Positions 37,821 through 47,355 of a stretch of 64,000 nucleotides of DNA are shown piece by piece. How positions within the stretch are numbered: the stretch's first letter is position 1; each line of letters starts with the position of its first letter. Both the position numbers and the translations under genes were made by a program. The notes under the pieces are model-generated. The model was not told the origin of the DNA and searched no databases. It saw only the letters and a list, made by a program, of their open reading frames with translations. Source of the stretch: G965276675 sp965276675 (lineage in GTDB: Bacteria; Acidobacteriota; Terriglobia; Terriglobales; Acidobacteriaceae); NCBI GenBank assembly GCA_965276675.1, contig OZ255624.1, positions 2,480,001-2,544,000 on the forward strand. The letters are read 5' to 3'.

Positions 37821-38882
37821 ATGAGCCCAGAAGGTAGCGCTTCAAAAACTGCCACTCCCACTTTGCCGGGTACGCCGGCTTCGGCGGGGGAGCTGCCGCG
37901 CATCGCGGTCGTGATCATTGGACGGAACGAGATTGCGCAGCTGGGTGCTTGCATCCGCAGCGTGCAGGCGATGCGCTATCCTCCGGAGCTGGTCGAGCTG
38001 CTCTACGTCGATTCGGATTCGCATGACGGATCGCCGGAGCTGGCCGCCTCGCTCGGTACGCGCGTCCTCCGGTTGACGGGAGCACCGATGACGGCAGCGC
38101 GCGGCCGCAACGCTGGATGGCGTGCAGCTGACGCACCGATCGTGCTTTTTCTGGATGGCGATGTGGAGCTCGATCCTGAATTTGTAGCGCGCAGCATAGG
38201 TCACTTTGCGGATGCATCCGTCGTGTCCGTGTGGGGCAGCCTGCGGGAGCGCACCCCGGAGGCTTCGATTTACAACCGCGTCTTCGACCTGGATTGGGTC
38301 TTTCCGACCGGCTTTGTGGAGTTCTTCGGGGGAATCGCGCTGGTGCGCCGGGATGGGCTGACAACCGTGGGCGGCTTCAATGAAGAGCTGGGAGCCGGCG
38401 AGGAGCCTGAATTGAGCCGGCGGCTGCGTGGGCAGGGGTGGCGCATTCTGCACACCGACGACCCTATGGGACTGCATGATCTGGCGATGACCCGCTGGAG
38501 CCTGTATTGGACCCGCCTGGTGCGCAGCGGGCGTGCCTACGCGCAAGTCTCCGGCATGTATGCCGCGACGGCTGATCCCATGTGGCTGGACGTCTCGCGC
38601 CGAAACCTCCAGCGGGGCACCTTCTGGTTTCTGCTCCCTGTCGCCGCGTTGGCACTCTCCGCCGCATCGCGTTCGCTCTGGCCGGTGGTCGGGGTCGGCT
38701 CCTTGGCTAGCTTGGCTGCCCTGAGCACGGCGTGGAAGGCGCGAAAACGTTCGGGATCTCTGCTGACGCTGCTGCTGTTTGGCATCCACTCGCATTTTCA
38801 GGAGCTACCCATTCTGCTGGGTCAGGTGCGTTACTGGCGTACTCTGCGCGGCAAAGGCCTGCGGACTCTCAAAAGCGCGTAG
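37821..38882 (+). CDS. Family 2 glycosyltransferase with C-terminal membrane helices
   Basis: The protein has 353 residues from the ATG at 37821. The GT-A fold starts at IAVVIIGRNEIAQLGACIRSV and has the metal-binding DGDVELD (about 115). The acceptor region includes GGFNEELGAGEEPELSRRLRGQGW. Two hydrophobic segments near 260-310 anchor it in the membrane. An earlier in-frame start at 37422 runs through the opposite cupin gene and is rejected. It probably adds a sugar to a lipid-linked or membrane acceptor. Confidence 0.85.
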   Translation: MSPEGSASKTATPTLPGTPASAGELPRIAVVIIGRNEIAQLGACIRSVQAMRYPPELVELLYVDSDSHDGSPELAASLGTRVLRLTGAPMTAARGRNAGWRAADAPIVLFLDGDVELDPEFVARSIGHFADASVVSVWGSLRERTPEASIYNRVFDLDWVFPTGFVEFFGGIALVRRDGLTTVGGFNEELGAGEEPELSRRLRGQGWRILHTDDPMGLHDLAMTRWSLYWTRLVRSGRAYAQVSGMYAATADPMWLDVSRRNLQRGTFWFLLPVAALALSAASRSLWPVVGVGSLASLAALSTAWKARKRSGSLLTLLLFGIHSHFQELPILLGQVRYWRTLRGKGLRTLKSA

Positions 38883-38979
38883 AGCGCCTCCGAGGGCGTA
38901 TATCTCCTTAAGGATTGAGAAAGCTTGCATCCGCAGTTACTGAAAATGGGATGAGCAGCCACTCTGAAGGAGAGAGACT

Positions 38980-39135
38980 ATGCGGATGAAAAAACATATG
39001 CAGCACCTCATCGTAGAAGTACCCCGCAGAAGCCCGTACGACAATTCACTCTCCGCACACGATCAAATAGGGAGTTCAAACGGAACGTGCGGTAGTCTTC
39101 AGGAATGTTCGTTAAGCTCATCTTGCCAGCGTTGA
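38980..39135 (+). CDS. Small basic ORF before the radical SAM gene (possibly frameshifted)
   Basis: An ATG with AAGGAGAG seven bases upstream opens a 51-codon frame beginning MRMKKHMQHLIVEVPRRSP. From about residue 25 the neighbouring frame reads RTRSNREFKRNVR and stops at 39093-39095. That looks more protein-like and would leave a 9-base gap with AGGA before the radical SAM ATG at 39105. If one base is missing near 39056, the true product is about 38 residues. It could be a conserved small partner or a peptide substrate of the radical SAM enzyme; neither is proven. Confidence 0.35.
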   Translation: MRMKKHMQHLIVEVPRRSPYDNSLSAHDQIGSSNGTCGSLQECSLSSSCQR

Positions 39136-40564
39136 CCGAGGCCAAGAGTCCGCTTTTCAGGCCCATCAAGTATTCGCTATTTCCCCTCTTGGGTTGGCGG
39201 GTTTGGCTGCCTTCTTGCCTCCTGAAACGAAGATAGAACTGGTAGATGAGCATGTTGAACAGCTGGACACAGACGATGTTCCCGATCTGGTAGCGATCGA
39301 GGTTTACATCACCAGTGCACGGCGCGCCTATGAGATCGCCGACCTCTATCAAAGCCGCGGCTCATTTGTTGTTCTTGGCGGACTTCATGTCACGTCATGC
39401 CCTAAAGAGGCCGCTCTGCATGCGAACGCCATCTTCTTAGGTCCTGGCGAGGACACTTGGCCCGTATTTCTGGAGGATTTGAGAAACGGCAACCCCACTC
39501 AACAGTACCAGTCAACGAAGCGTTCCTTGGCATTCGTGCCGCCGATTCAGCGCGATCTCATCAAGCGTTCTCTCTACCTCGTCCCGAATTCCATCGTGGT
39601 CTCCCGCGGTTGCCCATACGTTTGCGACTTCTGCTACAAAAAGGCTTTCTACGAGGGAGGAAAGTCTTTCTACACGCAAAAGGTCGACGACGCATTGAAG
39701 GAAATTGACCGCCTCCCTGGTCGCCACCTCTACTTTCTGGACGATCACATTTTCGGAGACAGACGGTTCTCTTCCAGTTTGTTTTCTGGAATGAGAGGGA
39801 TGGGGCGCATATGGCAAGCCGCAGGTACCGTTAGCTCCATCCTGGAGACTCGACTTAAACCGCGTCTTATGGAGGAAGCTGTTGTGTCCGGTTTACGAAG
39901 TCTCTTCGTGGGCTTTGAGACGATCAACTCCGCAAATCTTCAGACCCAGCGCAAGTTCCAAAATCAGAACAGGGATTACTCCTCGGCAATCCGACGTTTG
40001 CGGGACCTTGGCGTCATGATCAACGGAAGCTTTGTTTTCGGAATGGACGATGATGGCCCGGATGTTTTTGATCGGACAGTGGAATGGGCGGTGGAGAATG
40101 GGATCGAAACGGCAACTTTCCACATACTTACGCCGTACCCGGGCACGGCTACCTTCAGCCGCATGGAATCGCAGGATCGACTCCTTCATCGGGACTGGGA
40201 GCTCTATGACACGCGTCATACCGTTTTCAAGCCCACTAAGATGACGCCATCCCAACTTGAGGAGGGCTACTGGAACGCTTATCGAAACTTCTATCGATGG
40301 AGCAACATTCTCCTAGGGGCTAGTAGCAAACCGACAATCAATGCGGCAGCTCGACATGTAGCCTACTCGGCCGGCTGGAAGAAGTTTGAACCGCTTTGGG
40401 ATCTGACGATCCGGGCGAAGCGAGCCGCCCAGATGCGCCCAGCTCTCGAATCGATCCTCAGAAGCTTTGGAAAACTCAATCCAGAGCGAGTGGAGCAGAA
40501 GATCTTGTCAGTGGAGGAGGCCGCCGAAAGTGGGAGTACCAATCCACTCGTGCAGATCAATTGA
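39105..40564 (+). CDS. Cobalamin-binding radical SAM protein, frameshifted near the N-terminus
   Basis: The natural start is ATG 39105 (MFVKLILPALTEAKSPLFRP...), but the frame breaks at the C-run 39183-39186. One additional C would rejoin it to the long downstream frame (PPLGLAGLAAFLPPETK). That frame is open as 456 residues from TTG 39194. A B12-binding domain occupies the N-terminal part (LVDEHVE, VVLGGLHVTSCP, FLGPGEDTW). The radical SAM CxxxCxxC site is SRGCPYVCDFCY near residue 140 of the downstream frame. A conserved C-terminal part ends at AKRAAQMRPALE. Such enzymes methylate or rearrange unactivated carbons. It is either a recent pseudogene or a sequence error. Confidence 0.8.
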
Positions 40565-40810
40565 AACGAAGGGCAACTTCTCTGCTTCGCGTTGCTCACT
40601 CAGCTCGAAGACGAAACTGACCCGCTGCTGCCCTGGACTTTCCGGAAAACGGGCTTCCAGTAACTACGGCTGACCAGAAGCGCAATTGCGCAAACGTCCG
40701 GTTTTGTAAGGGATAGTTTCTGACCGAGAAGTGACGGCTTGTGAGTTGCCGAAGGGCATTGCGAGCCGTTTCCTGAGGACGATAGATGGTCCACAGAGTC
40801 GCGGGAGAAT

Positions 40811-41398
40811 CTAGGTGGGCCTGGGCTGGATGGGGCGGGCTGGTACGCCGGCTACTGTGGCTCCTGCCGGGACATCTTTGGTGACGACGGCGTTGGCGCC
40901 TACGGTTGCGCCGTCCCCGATGGTGACGCCGCCAAGGACGATGGCTCCCCGGCCGATCCAGACCTCCTCGCCGAGCACGATTGGCTTGGCACGATGACCG
41001 GCGTGGCGCATAGGCTTGCCGGCGGCGCGCACGTGGTTGGCATCGCGCAGGCTGGCGTACTCGCCAATCATCGTGCCGCGCCCGATCTGAATGCTGGCCA
41101 TCGAGACCACGTGAGCGCCGGTGGAGAGGACACACCCGTCGGCGATGGTGATTGATCCGCTGGCCTGCGTCTCCAAATAGAGGTCTGGATACAGCATCAG
41201 GTCGCGTCCGAGCTGAATGCGGGCCGTGCCGTGCACCTGAACCTGCCCGAGCACGACCACAGTTGGGTCGAGCCGTGTCCCGATCTCGGCGGAGAGCATG
41301 GCGTGCGCACGGAGGTTGCGCAGCAGTCGCCGCCCCTCGCGCGTGACGCGAAAGAAATGTGTGAGGGGCAGGCCTAGGATTGCTTTCAGGTCACTCAT
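40811..41398 (-). CDS. Hexapeptide-repeat acyltransferase
   Basis: The protein has 195 residues. The left-handed beta-helix repeats (residues about 50-180) include IQIGRGTMIGEYASLRDANH and VWIGRGAIVLGGVTIGDGATVGANAVVTKDVPAG-type rungs. The catalytic histidine is probably in DANHVR or AGHRAK. It resembles WcaF/maa-type O-acetyltransferases that decorate sugars. It lies with the glycosyltransferases of the same strand, separated from the next one by a repeat-bearing gap. Confidence 0.85.
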   Translation of the reverse strand: MSDLKAILGLPLTHFFRVTREGRRLLRNLRAHAMLSAEIGTRLDPTVVVLGQVQVHGTARIQLGRDLMLYPDLYLETQASGSITIADGCVLSTGAHVVSMASIQIGRGTMIGEYASLRDANHVRAAGKPMRHAGHRAKPIVLGEEVWIGRGAIVLGGVTIGDGATVGANAVVTKDVPAGATVAGVPARPIQPRPT

Positions 41399-41486
41399 GC
41401 GGTCGTTTTCGTTGTTTGGATGTTGCTTATTGGTTGAGCGGCGCTTCGCGCCAATTTCTTAGAACAAGATGAAGCAGGTCTTTCGA

Positions 41487-41550
41487 CTCCGCCTTCGGCT
41501 CCGCTCAAGATGACAGTCGGGCTCCGCCTCCGGTTACGCTCAAGATGATA
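41487..41550. repeat. Two tandem copies of a 29-bp repeat
   Basis: CTCCGCCTTCGGCTCCGCTC (41487-41506) continues AAGATGACA. A second copy (41522-41550, CTCCGCCTCCGGTTACGCTC then AAGATGATA) follows with a 35-base period. It lies between two minus-strand genes. CGCTCAAGATGACA-type intergenic repeats of this kind are, from memory, scattered in other genomes. Confidence 0.55.
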
Positions 41551-41577
41551 CATACTGCGCCACACTCGCCAGCCTGG

Positions 41578-42582
41578 TCACCAGGGTTGTGGGGGAGAGA
41601 CCCGGCCACCGCGGGTCTCGCGCCAGGCCTGGTTCATAAGCGTGCACTGGGTCTTGAAGTCCTGGGCTTCCAGCCGCCGTGCCGGGTCCGAGCTGAACCT
41701 CCTGCGGAGCGCCCGGAAGCCGAACCAGCTTATCTCCAGCAGCTTCGCCGCCCATGCGCCGAGTCCGTGATGCTTGCGGTAGTAGAGCAGCGTACTGCGC
41801 ATACGCCACAGCGTGAGCTGCGCTCCAGACTTCGACATGGTCAGCGACTTGAGCTGACGGGAGGACTCGCCGCCGATGTGGGTGACGACCACATCCGGCC
41901 AGTACCAGACCGTGTAGCCGGCGGCCCGGATGCGCCTGCAGAGGTCGACCTCTTCGTAGTAGAGGAAGAAGCGGCGATCAAAGGGGCCAGCGGCTTCGAG
42001 AGCCTCAGCGCGCACGATGGAGTAGGCTCCGGGCACCCAGTCCACCGGTGCGGCGCAGGATTGGTCCGCCCAGGTGCGATCAAAGCGGCCAAAGAGGCGG
42101 GATTTTGGGTAGCGGCTGGCGAGGCCTGTGTGTACGAAGAGGTCGGTGAGCAGGGAAGGGAACATGCGCGCGGAGGGCTGCCAGCCTCCGTCTCTGCCTA
42201 CCAGCCGGGCGCCCCCCAGGCCAATTTTGGGATCGCGGTCCATGTAGTCGACCGACCTCTGGAGGGCGCCGGGGGTGAGAAAGGCGTCGGAGTTCAGCAG
42301 CACTAGGTAGCGACCATGGGCCTGCTCAAAGGCCAGGTTGTTGGCCCCAGCGAAGCCAAGGTTGACCGGGCTGACGAGCAGTAGGATCTCAGGAAACTCC
42401 TCGCGCACCATCTCGATCGAACCGTCTTTCGAACCGTTGTCGACGATGATGGTTTCGACGCGAAGCCCGGCGGATTCACGCCCGAGCGCTTCGAGGCACT
42501 CACGCAGCACGTTTTTGGTGTTGAAGGAGACGATGACGACCGAGACGTCATGGGTGAAAGCCATACCGGCGGATTTAGCCAT
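41578..42582 (-). CDS. Family 2 glycosyltransferase (rhamnosyltransferase-like)
   Basis: The protein has 334 residues from the ATG at 42582, which overlaps the stop of the upstream GT4 gene by 8 bases. It has VSVVIVSFNTKNVLRECLEAL, the nucleotide site DNGSKDGS, the block LGFAGANNLAFEQA, and LLNSDAFL, which is the DxD-like site typical of the WbbL/rhamnosyltransferase branch. RRFFLYYEEVDLCRRIRAAGY follows. Cytoplasmic or membrane-edge sugar transfer to a polysaccharide intermediate is likely. A further in-frame start at 42780 lies inside the GT4 gene and is rejected. Confidence 0.88.
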   Translation of the reverse strand: MAKSAGMAFTHDVSVVIVSFNTKNVLRECLEALGRESAGLRVETIIVDNGSKDGSIEMVREEFPEILLLVSPVNLGFAGANNLAFEQAHGRYLVLLNSDAFLTPGALQRSVDYMDRDPKIGLGGARLVGRDGGWQPSARMFPSLLTDLFVHTGLASRYPKSRLFGRFDRTWADQSCAAPVDWVPGAYSIVRAEALEAAGPFDRRFFLYYEEVDLCRRIRAAGYTVWYWPDVVVTHIGGESSRQLKSLTMSKSGAQLTLWRMRSTLLYYRKHHGLGAWAAKLLEISWFGFRALRRRFSSDPARRLEAQDFKTQCTLMNQAWRETRGGRVSPPQPW

Positions 42583-43858
42583 GAGAGTGCTTCCGGGAAG
42601 GAGTAATGCGGGCACGAAAGGTGCCGGCGAGCTTTTCGAGGTTGAGCGGAAGATTGTAGTCGGTGAGGACACGTTCACGTGCCGAGGCGGCAAAACGATG
42701 ACGGAGCGTGGGGTCGAGGGCAAGCTGCTCGATGGCGCGCGCGAGGTCATCGACGGAGCCAGCCGCCACCAGCAAACCATCCTCTTCGTGCCGGATCAGT
42801 TCCGGGATGCCGGCCACAAAGGTGCTGATGCAGGGAATGCCCATGGCCATCGCCTCCATCAGCGCTACGGGAATGCCTTCGGCGAAGCTCGGAAGCACGA
42901 AGAGGCTGGCTGTGGCGAGCGCGGCACGTGTGGCCTCGTGATTCAGAGCGCCGAGAAAGGTGACCTGCGAGGCAAGGCCGTGCTGCTGCACAAAGCTTTC
43001 GAGGTGAGCGCGGTCCACGCCATCGCCGACCAGCCGGACGCGGGGATAGAGATTGCGCTTCTTAAGTTCGAGCAGAGAACGTAACAGTAGCAGTTGCCCT
43101 TTGGCGGGGACCAGCCGGCCGACAGTGATGATCTCGAGTAATGAGGCTTCGTCCTCGCCGGGTTTGGGACCTGCCTGCGGGAAGAGCTTTGGACAGATTC
43201 CCAGACGCACTACCTGAAGCTTGTCCCAGTGCTCTGGCGAGCAGATGCGCATGACCTGGCTGCGACAGAAATCGCTGATGCAGACCACAAACTGCGCCGC
43301 CTCGAACTTCTGCTTGAGGAAGAAGCGGTCCTGCTCGAAGAACTCATCGGGCCCATGCACGGTAAGGGAGTAGGGGATGCGGAAGGCGTCGGACGCGATC
43401 ATCCCAACGGTGGCCACGGCTCCGCAGAAGTGAATGTGCATGTGATCGAGGCGGCGCCGCTGCATCCAGTCGCCAACGATGAGCGCCTCGATGAAGTAGA
43501 AGAGCGCGTACAGAGTGCGCGAGATGTGCATTGGCTGAAGCTGCACGGTAGCTCGGAGGCCACGGAAGAACGAGGCCGGCTGCATGAGCAGCACGCGCAG
43601 CGTGATGGCCGCAACGCGCCAGGAGGAGAGAGTCTTGATGGATAACGTGCTGTCGGCTTCGCGCTGTTCCGCAAGTGGCATGGCCTCGTACACGCGATCG
43701 GGTGGGTTAATGGACGCAGTTTCGATGGCGAGGCCTAAGTTGCGCAGCCCAAGAATTTCCTGAAAAAAGAAGGTATGGGAGATAGCGGGGTAGCGGCTCA
43801 TGAGGTACGCGAAACGCAAGCCTGAGGGTGTCCGTACATCGTTGGGCATTGGGTTCAC
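42575..43858 (-). CDS. Family 4 glycosyltransferase
   Basis: The protein has 427 residues from a GTG at 43858 (an in-frame ATG at 43849 is also possible). The N-terminal GT-B half begins with LRFAYLMSRYPAISHTFFFQEI. The C-terminal half has the nucleotide-sugar site ITVGRLVPAKGQ and the conserved glutamates in SFAEGIPVALMEAMAMGIPCIS. It is a retaining transferase of the WcaL/colanic-acid type by this pattern. Together with the GT2 gene it forms an overlapping pair, supporting a polysaccharide assembly role. Confidence 0.88.
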   Translation of the reverse strand: MNPMPNDVRTPSGLRFAYLMSRYPAISHTFFFQEILGLRNLGLAIETASINPPDRVYEAMPLAEQREADSTLSIKTLSSWRVAAITLRVLLMQPASFFRGLRATVQLQPMHISRTLYALFYFIEALIVGDWMQRRRLDHMHIHFCGAVATVGMIASDAFRIPYSLTVHGPDEFFEQDRFFLKQKFEAAQFVVCISDFCRSQVMRICSPEHWDKLQVVRLGICPKLFPQAGPKPGEDEASLLEIITVGRLVPAKGQLLLLRSLLELKKRNLYPRVRLVGDGVDRAHLESFVQQHGLASQVTFLGALNHEATRAALATASLFVLPSFAEGIPVALMEAMAMGIPCISTFVAGIPELIRHEEDGLLVAAGSVDDLARAIEQLALDPTLRHRFAASARERVLTDYNLPLNLEKLAGTFRARITPSRKHSHG

Positions 43859-44233
43859 GTAATTCAGAGTTTACTTGTCATTAAAGAATTAGCGTAGCTG
43901 CTCGTGCTTCGGGCGTATAGCACGTTTGCGGCAGCCCTCTATGACCTTCGCGGGGGAGTTCACATTCTTGGTGCTTCTTTTAAAGTGAGTTGCAGAAATC
44001 AAGAAGTTGCCTGTAGGCTGTGTGCACAACACCTTTTAAAGCCTTTCAGAGCAGCCCGCTAAGTGTGTAGTTATGCGAGTGTGTAAAGAAGAGCCACATC
44101 TTCTAAAACGCTCTGAAATTTTTTCTGACCTGCCCTATCGCATCGTTGTGTGAAAAGTGTGTCTGCAGTCTGAAAGCTGCTGCAGCTTGCCATTTTCACG
44201 AAAGTCATAAGACAGAGCAGGAGATCCTCTAAG
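43859..44233. other. AT-richer intergenic region before the glycoside-hydrolase-like gene
   Basis: 375 bases lie between two divergent genes. Base composition is noticeably richer in A/T than the neighbours and short TGTGTAAAG/TGTGTGAAAAG-like motifs recur (near 44081 and 44150). A GAGATC-type ribosome site precedes the GTG at 44234. No gene, RNA or terminator is evident. Confidence 0.4.
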
Positions 44234-47200
44234 GTGAATTACACAATAGATGTAATTATTGCAAGAATCAAGCGGTTTTCTTACGCTTCTCTTTTTTACA
44301 CAGTTGCGCTCGGGTTTCTTTTTCTAATCGGGCTTGGCGGTGACGGAACTCACGCGTCAGCCCAGGCCGGTGGTCCCACGGATATTAACGTGGGAACAAA
44401 AGTGAAGCAGCCTTCCGTGAAGCGGTTCGGTATTAATCTGAGCGGGCAGTCGTTTTACGACTCCGGTCAGATGTTGCGTAACTTGATCTTCCGCAATCCT
44501 GGATTCGAAGGCCAGATGTGGCAGTCGATTCTGGTGTGCCACACGGTAACGCCTAACTCCTGCACCGACGACAACCCATACAATCAGTGGCCGGCCGATT
44601 TTCTCAAAGGCGCTCAGTTCGAGTTCACCTACGGCGCTGCCAAAGGACAGACCGGCACGATTCAATCCATGGATGCGGCGAACCAGAATGCCAACCGTGG
44701 TGTCACATTCAGGTTTAGCAAGCTGGATAAAGCTCCTGCTGTGGGAGATTTCTTTATCGTGCGTTCGACCACTCCCGGTAATGCGCAGGCGGGCTGGTGG
44801 CCCGGGACTAACGGTGGCGGAACGCTTACGACTGAGTACAAGGACCTTTCTCCCAATAGCCCTGGCAAACAGGCGCTGCGCATGACGGCATCGCAGAGCG
44901 GTCAGAGCTCGGGTGTGACGTCGTACTTCGACAGCTTTGCCGGACATTCGTTCGTCCAGTTGAACGGCTCGTATACGCTGAGCTTCCGCGCCAAAGGAAC
45001 CGGTGGATCGAACCAGATGAGCATCAACGTCGGCCGGATAGGATCAACCCACGGCAACGTCAACTACATCCAGCAGACAGTGAGTCTTTCGAACGATTGG
45101 AAGGACTACTCCTTCTCCTTCAACGCGAAAGAAGATGGAACTTTCATCGGCACAGCCAATGTTGGCTTCTCCGTCACAGGTGCATCCGCTCTGCTCGACG
45201 ACGTGATGCTCAACGAGGTTCAAGCGCCCGACAACCCAACCGCCTTCCGCAACGCGGTCGTCAGCCGGCTGCGCGATCTGCACCCTGGGGTGATCCGGTA
45301 CATGGACAACGGTACAGACTTTGGCAGCTCGATCGACAATATGCTGGCGGTCCCGTTTGCCCGCATGCGCTCGGGATATGGCGAGGAAACCGCTGAGCAA
45401 GACGATATACCGATCGGTCTGCACGAGTTTTTGGTGCTGTGTCAAGCCGTCGGTGCGGAGCCCTGGTTCACCATGCCGGCCGGTATGACGCCTACCGAGA
45501 TGCAAAACCTGGTGCAATATCTGGGCGGAGATTCCTCCACCCCCTATGGAAAAGTTCGCACGCAACTCGGGCAGTCGTCGGCTTGGACCACAGTCTTCCC
45601 GACCATTCACCTTGAACTCGGCAACGAGCTCTGGAACCAGATCTCCTTCTCTGGCGAGAAGACCTTCGATCCTATCGCTACAGGGCAACGCGCTGGTCTG
45701 ATCTTCGGCGCCGCCAAGTCGGCTCCAGGATACGATGCTTCCAAATTCGATCTGGTGATGGACAGCTGGGCCGGTGTGCCGTGGTGGACGGGCCAGGAGC
45801 TCTCCGTCGCTTCCAACGCCGACACTGTAGACGCAGCCCCATACCTATTCAACAACCTGTCGGATTTCGGTTCAAACGAAGCGATCTTCGGACCCATGTT
45901 CGCTCAACCTGAGCAGGTCGACAGCACGCCGGATGGATATATGGCGCAGCAGGCCGCAGCCGCGGCGGCAGGTAAAGTCAAGCTCGCCGTCTATGAGGTG
46001 AACCTAAGTACTGTGCAGGGAACGGCATCCCAGAGCACGCTTGACTCGGTGATACCTTCCGTGGGAGCAGGCATCGCAGTGGTGGAGCACATGTTCCTCA
46101 TGTTGCGTGACGATGGCATCATTACGCAAAATATGTTCGCTCTACCGGAGTACGAGAACGGCTTCCTCAACAACGCGAATAGCGGCGCCAACGAGAACAT
46201 CAAGCTCTGGGGTTCGGTGGTGGACATGGGCGGACAGACCAATAACTGCCGGCCCACCTTCCTCGCGGAACAACTCGGCAATACCGCGATGTTCGGCGAC
46301 TTGTTGGAGACGATCCAGACCGGCGCAAATCCGACCTGGAACCAGCCTAAGAGCGCCAACGATAACATCGCTCTTGCGAATGCGCACTACCTCCAGTCTT
46401 TCGCCTTCTCCGACGGAACGAATAACAGTGTGGTCGTCTTCAACCTGCACCGTACCAGCGCGCTGCCCGTCACCTTCTCCGGTGCGAATGCCCCAACTGG
46501 AACGGTGACCATTGGCCAGCTCACGTCTAAGAACATTACCGATACGAACGAGTCCAGGAATCTGGTCAGCATCACAACCAGCACTGCTTCTGGCTTCAAA
46601 TCGACGGCAAGCACCTCGCTGCCGCCGTACTCCATGACGGTCTTTACGTGGTCGGCAAAGGGAGGGCCCGTTGCCTCTCAGCCCGCCCCCACGACTGCCG
46701 TCCTGAATGCCACCCCAACCCAGGCCGCTACCGGTCAGACAGTTGCACTGACCGCGACCGTGGCAGCTGGTTCGCAACGGCCAACCGGTACTGTAACGTT
46801 CATGGACGGCGCCAACGCCCTCGGAACTGCGCAGCTCGCCAACGGAGCGGCGATCGTGAATACCACGACGCTGAGCGCAGGAACCCACACTCTCAAGGTC
46901 GTCTACGCGGGTGACCAAACTTATGAGGCATCCACTTCAGTAGCAACCACGGTGACCATTGGATCGACTGGATCGTCGGGTCAAGCGCATACAAGCACGA
47001 CGCTCACAGCACCTTCTACCAAGGTGGCGGTGGGTGACAAAATTACGCTCAACGCCACTGTTGCGCAGCAGATCGGCTCCGAACCTCCCACTGGCCAGGT
47101 CACTTTCTACATACGACACAAGGCGGCTGGAATGGTTTCAATCGCCGGGGGAAAAGCCTCTCTCAGTGTCAATGCTCAAGCAGCCGGCACCTATAAAGCA

Positions 47201-47329
47201 ATCGCCGTCTATACCGGGGATGCAAAACATGCAAAATCCAACTCAGGAGCCCTGGCGATCGTCGTTACTGCCAAAGCGAAGTCCAAGGCTACGGAAACGG
47301 CGATGATGTCTACTCTTGGCCTTCACTAA
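44234..47329 (+). CDS. Secreted glycoside-hydrolase-like protein with Ig-like repeats
   Basis: The protein has 1031 residues and a GTG start. A membrane/signal segment (about 18-37) ends near THASAQA. The N-terminal half has a jelly-roll-like carbohydrate-binding region (about 85-330). A probable (beta/alpha)8 catalytic part follows, with HLELGNELWNQ (acid/base Glu candidate, near 460) and KLAVYEVNL (nucleophile candidate, near 585), as in clan GH-A arabinofuranosidases. From about residue 815 there are two bacterial Ig-like repeats (each PTGTVTF/PTGQVTF ... TYEAS/KHAKS). It likely trims polysaccharide outside the cell. Confidence 0.75.
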   Translation: MNYTIDVIIARIKRFSYASLFYTVALGFLFLIGLGGDGTHASAQAGGPTDINVGTKVKQPSVKRFGINLSGQSFYDSGQMLRNLIFRNPGFEGQMWQSILVCHTVTPNSCTDDNPYNQWPADFLKGAQFEFTYGAAKGQTGTIQSMDAANQNANRGVTFRFSKLDKAPAVGDFFIVRSTTPGNAQAGWWPGTNGGGTLTTEYKDLSPNSPGKQALRMTASQSGQSSGVTSYFDSFAGHSFVQLNGSYTLSFRAKGTGGSNQMSINVGRIGSTHGNVNYIQQTVSLSNDWKDYSFSFNAKEDGTFIGTANVGFSVTGASALLDDVMLNEVQAPDNPTAFRNAVVSRLRDLHPGVIRYMDNGTDFGSSIDNMLAVPFARMRSGYGEETAEQDDIPIGLHEFLVLCQAVGAEPWFTMPAGMTPTEMQNLVQYLGGDSSTPYGKVRTQLGQSSAWTTVFPTIHLELGNELWNQISFSGEKTFDPIATGQRAGLIFGAAKSAPGYDASKFDLVMDSWAGVPWWTGQELSVASNADTVDAAPYLFNNLSDFGSNEAIFGPMFAQPEQVDSTPDGYMAQQAAAAAAGKVKLAVYEVNLSTVQGTASQSTLDSVIPSVGAGIAVVEHMFLMLRDDGIITQNMFALPEYENGFLNNANSGANENIKLWGSVVDMGGQTNNCRPTFLAEQLGNTAMFGDLLETIQTGANPTWNQPKSANDNIALANAHYLQSFAFSDGTNNSVVVFNLHRTSALPVTFSGANAPTGTVTIGQLTSKNITDTNESRNLVSITTSTASGFKSTASTSLPPYSMTVFTWSAKGGPVASQPAPTTAVLNATPTQAATGQTVALTATVAAGSQRPTGTVTFMDGANALGTAQLANGAAIVNTTTLSAGTHTLKVVYAGDQTYEASTSVATTVTIGSTGSSGQAHTSTTLTAPSTKVAVGDKITLNATVAQQIGSEPPTGQVTFYIRHKAAGMVSIAGGKASLSVNAQAAGTYKAIAVYTGDAKHAKSNSGALAIVVTAKAKSKATETAMMSTLGLH

Positions 47330-47355
47330 CCATCTCTCACCCACAAAAGCAGACC

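Noticed and set aside
39178..39190. Programmed -1 frameshift site in the radical SAM gene
   Set aside because: CTA TTT CCC CTC does not form a standard X XXY YYZ heptamer in the zero frame and no downstream stimulator is clear; a missing C is simpler.
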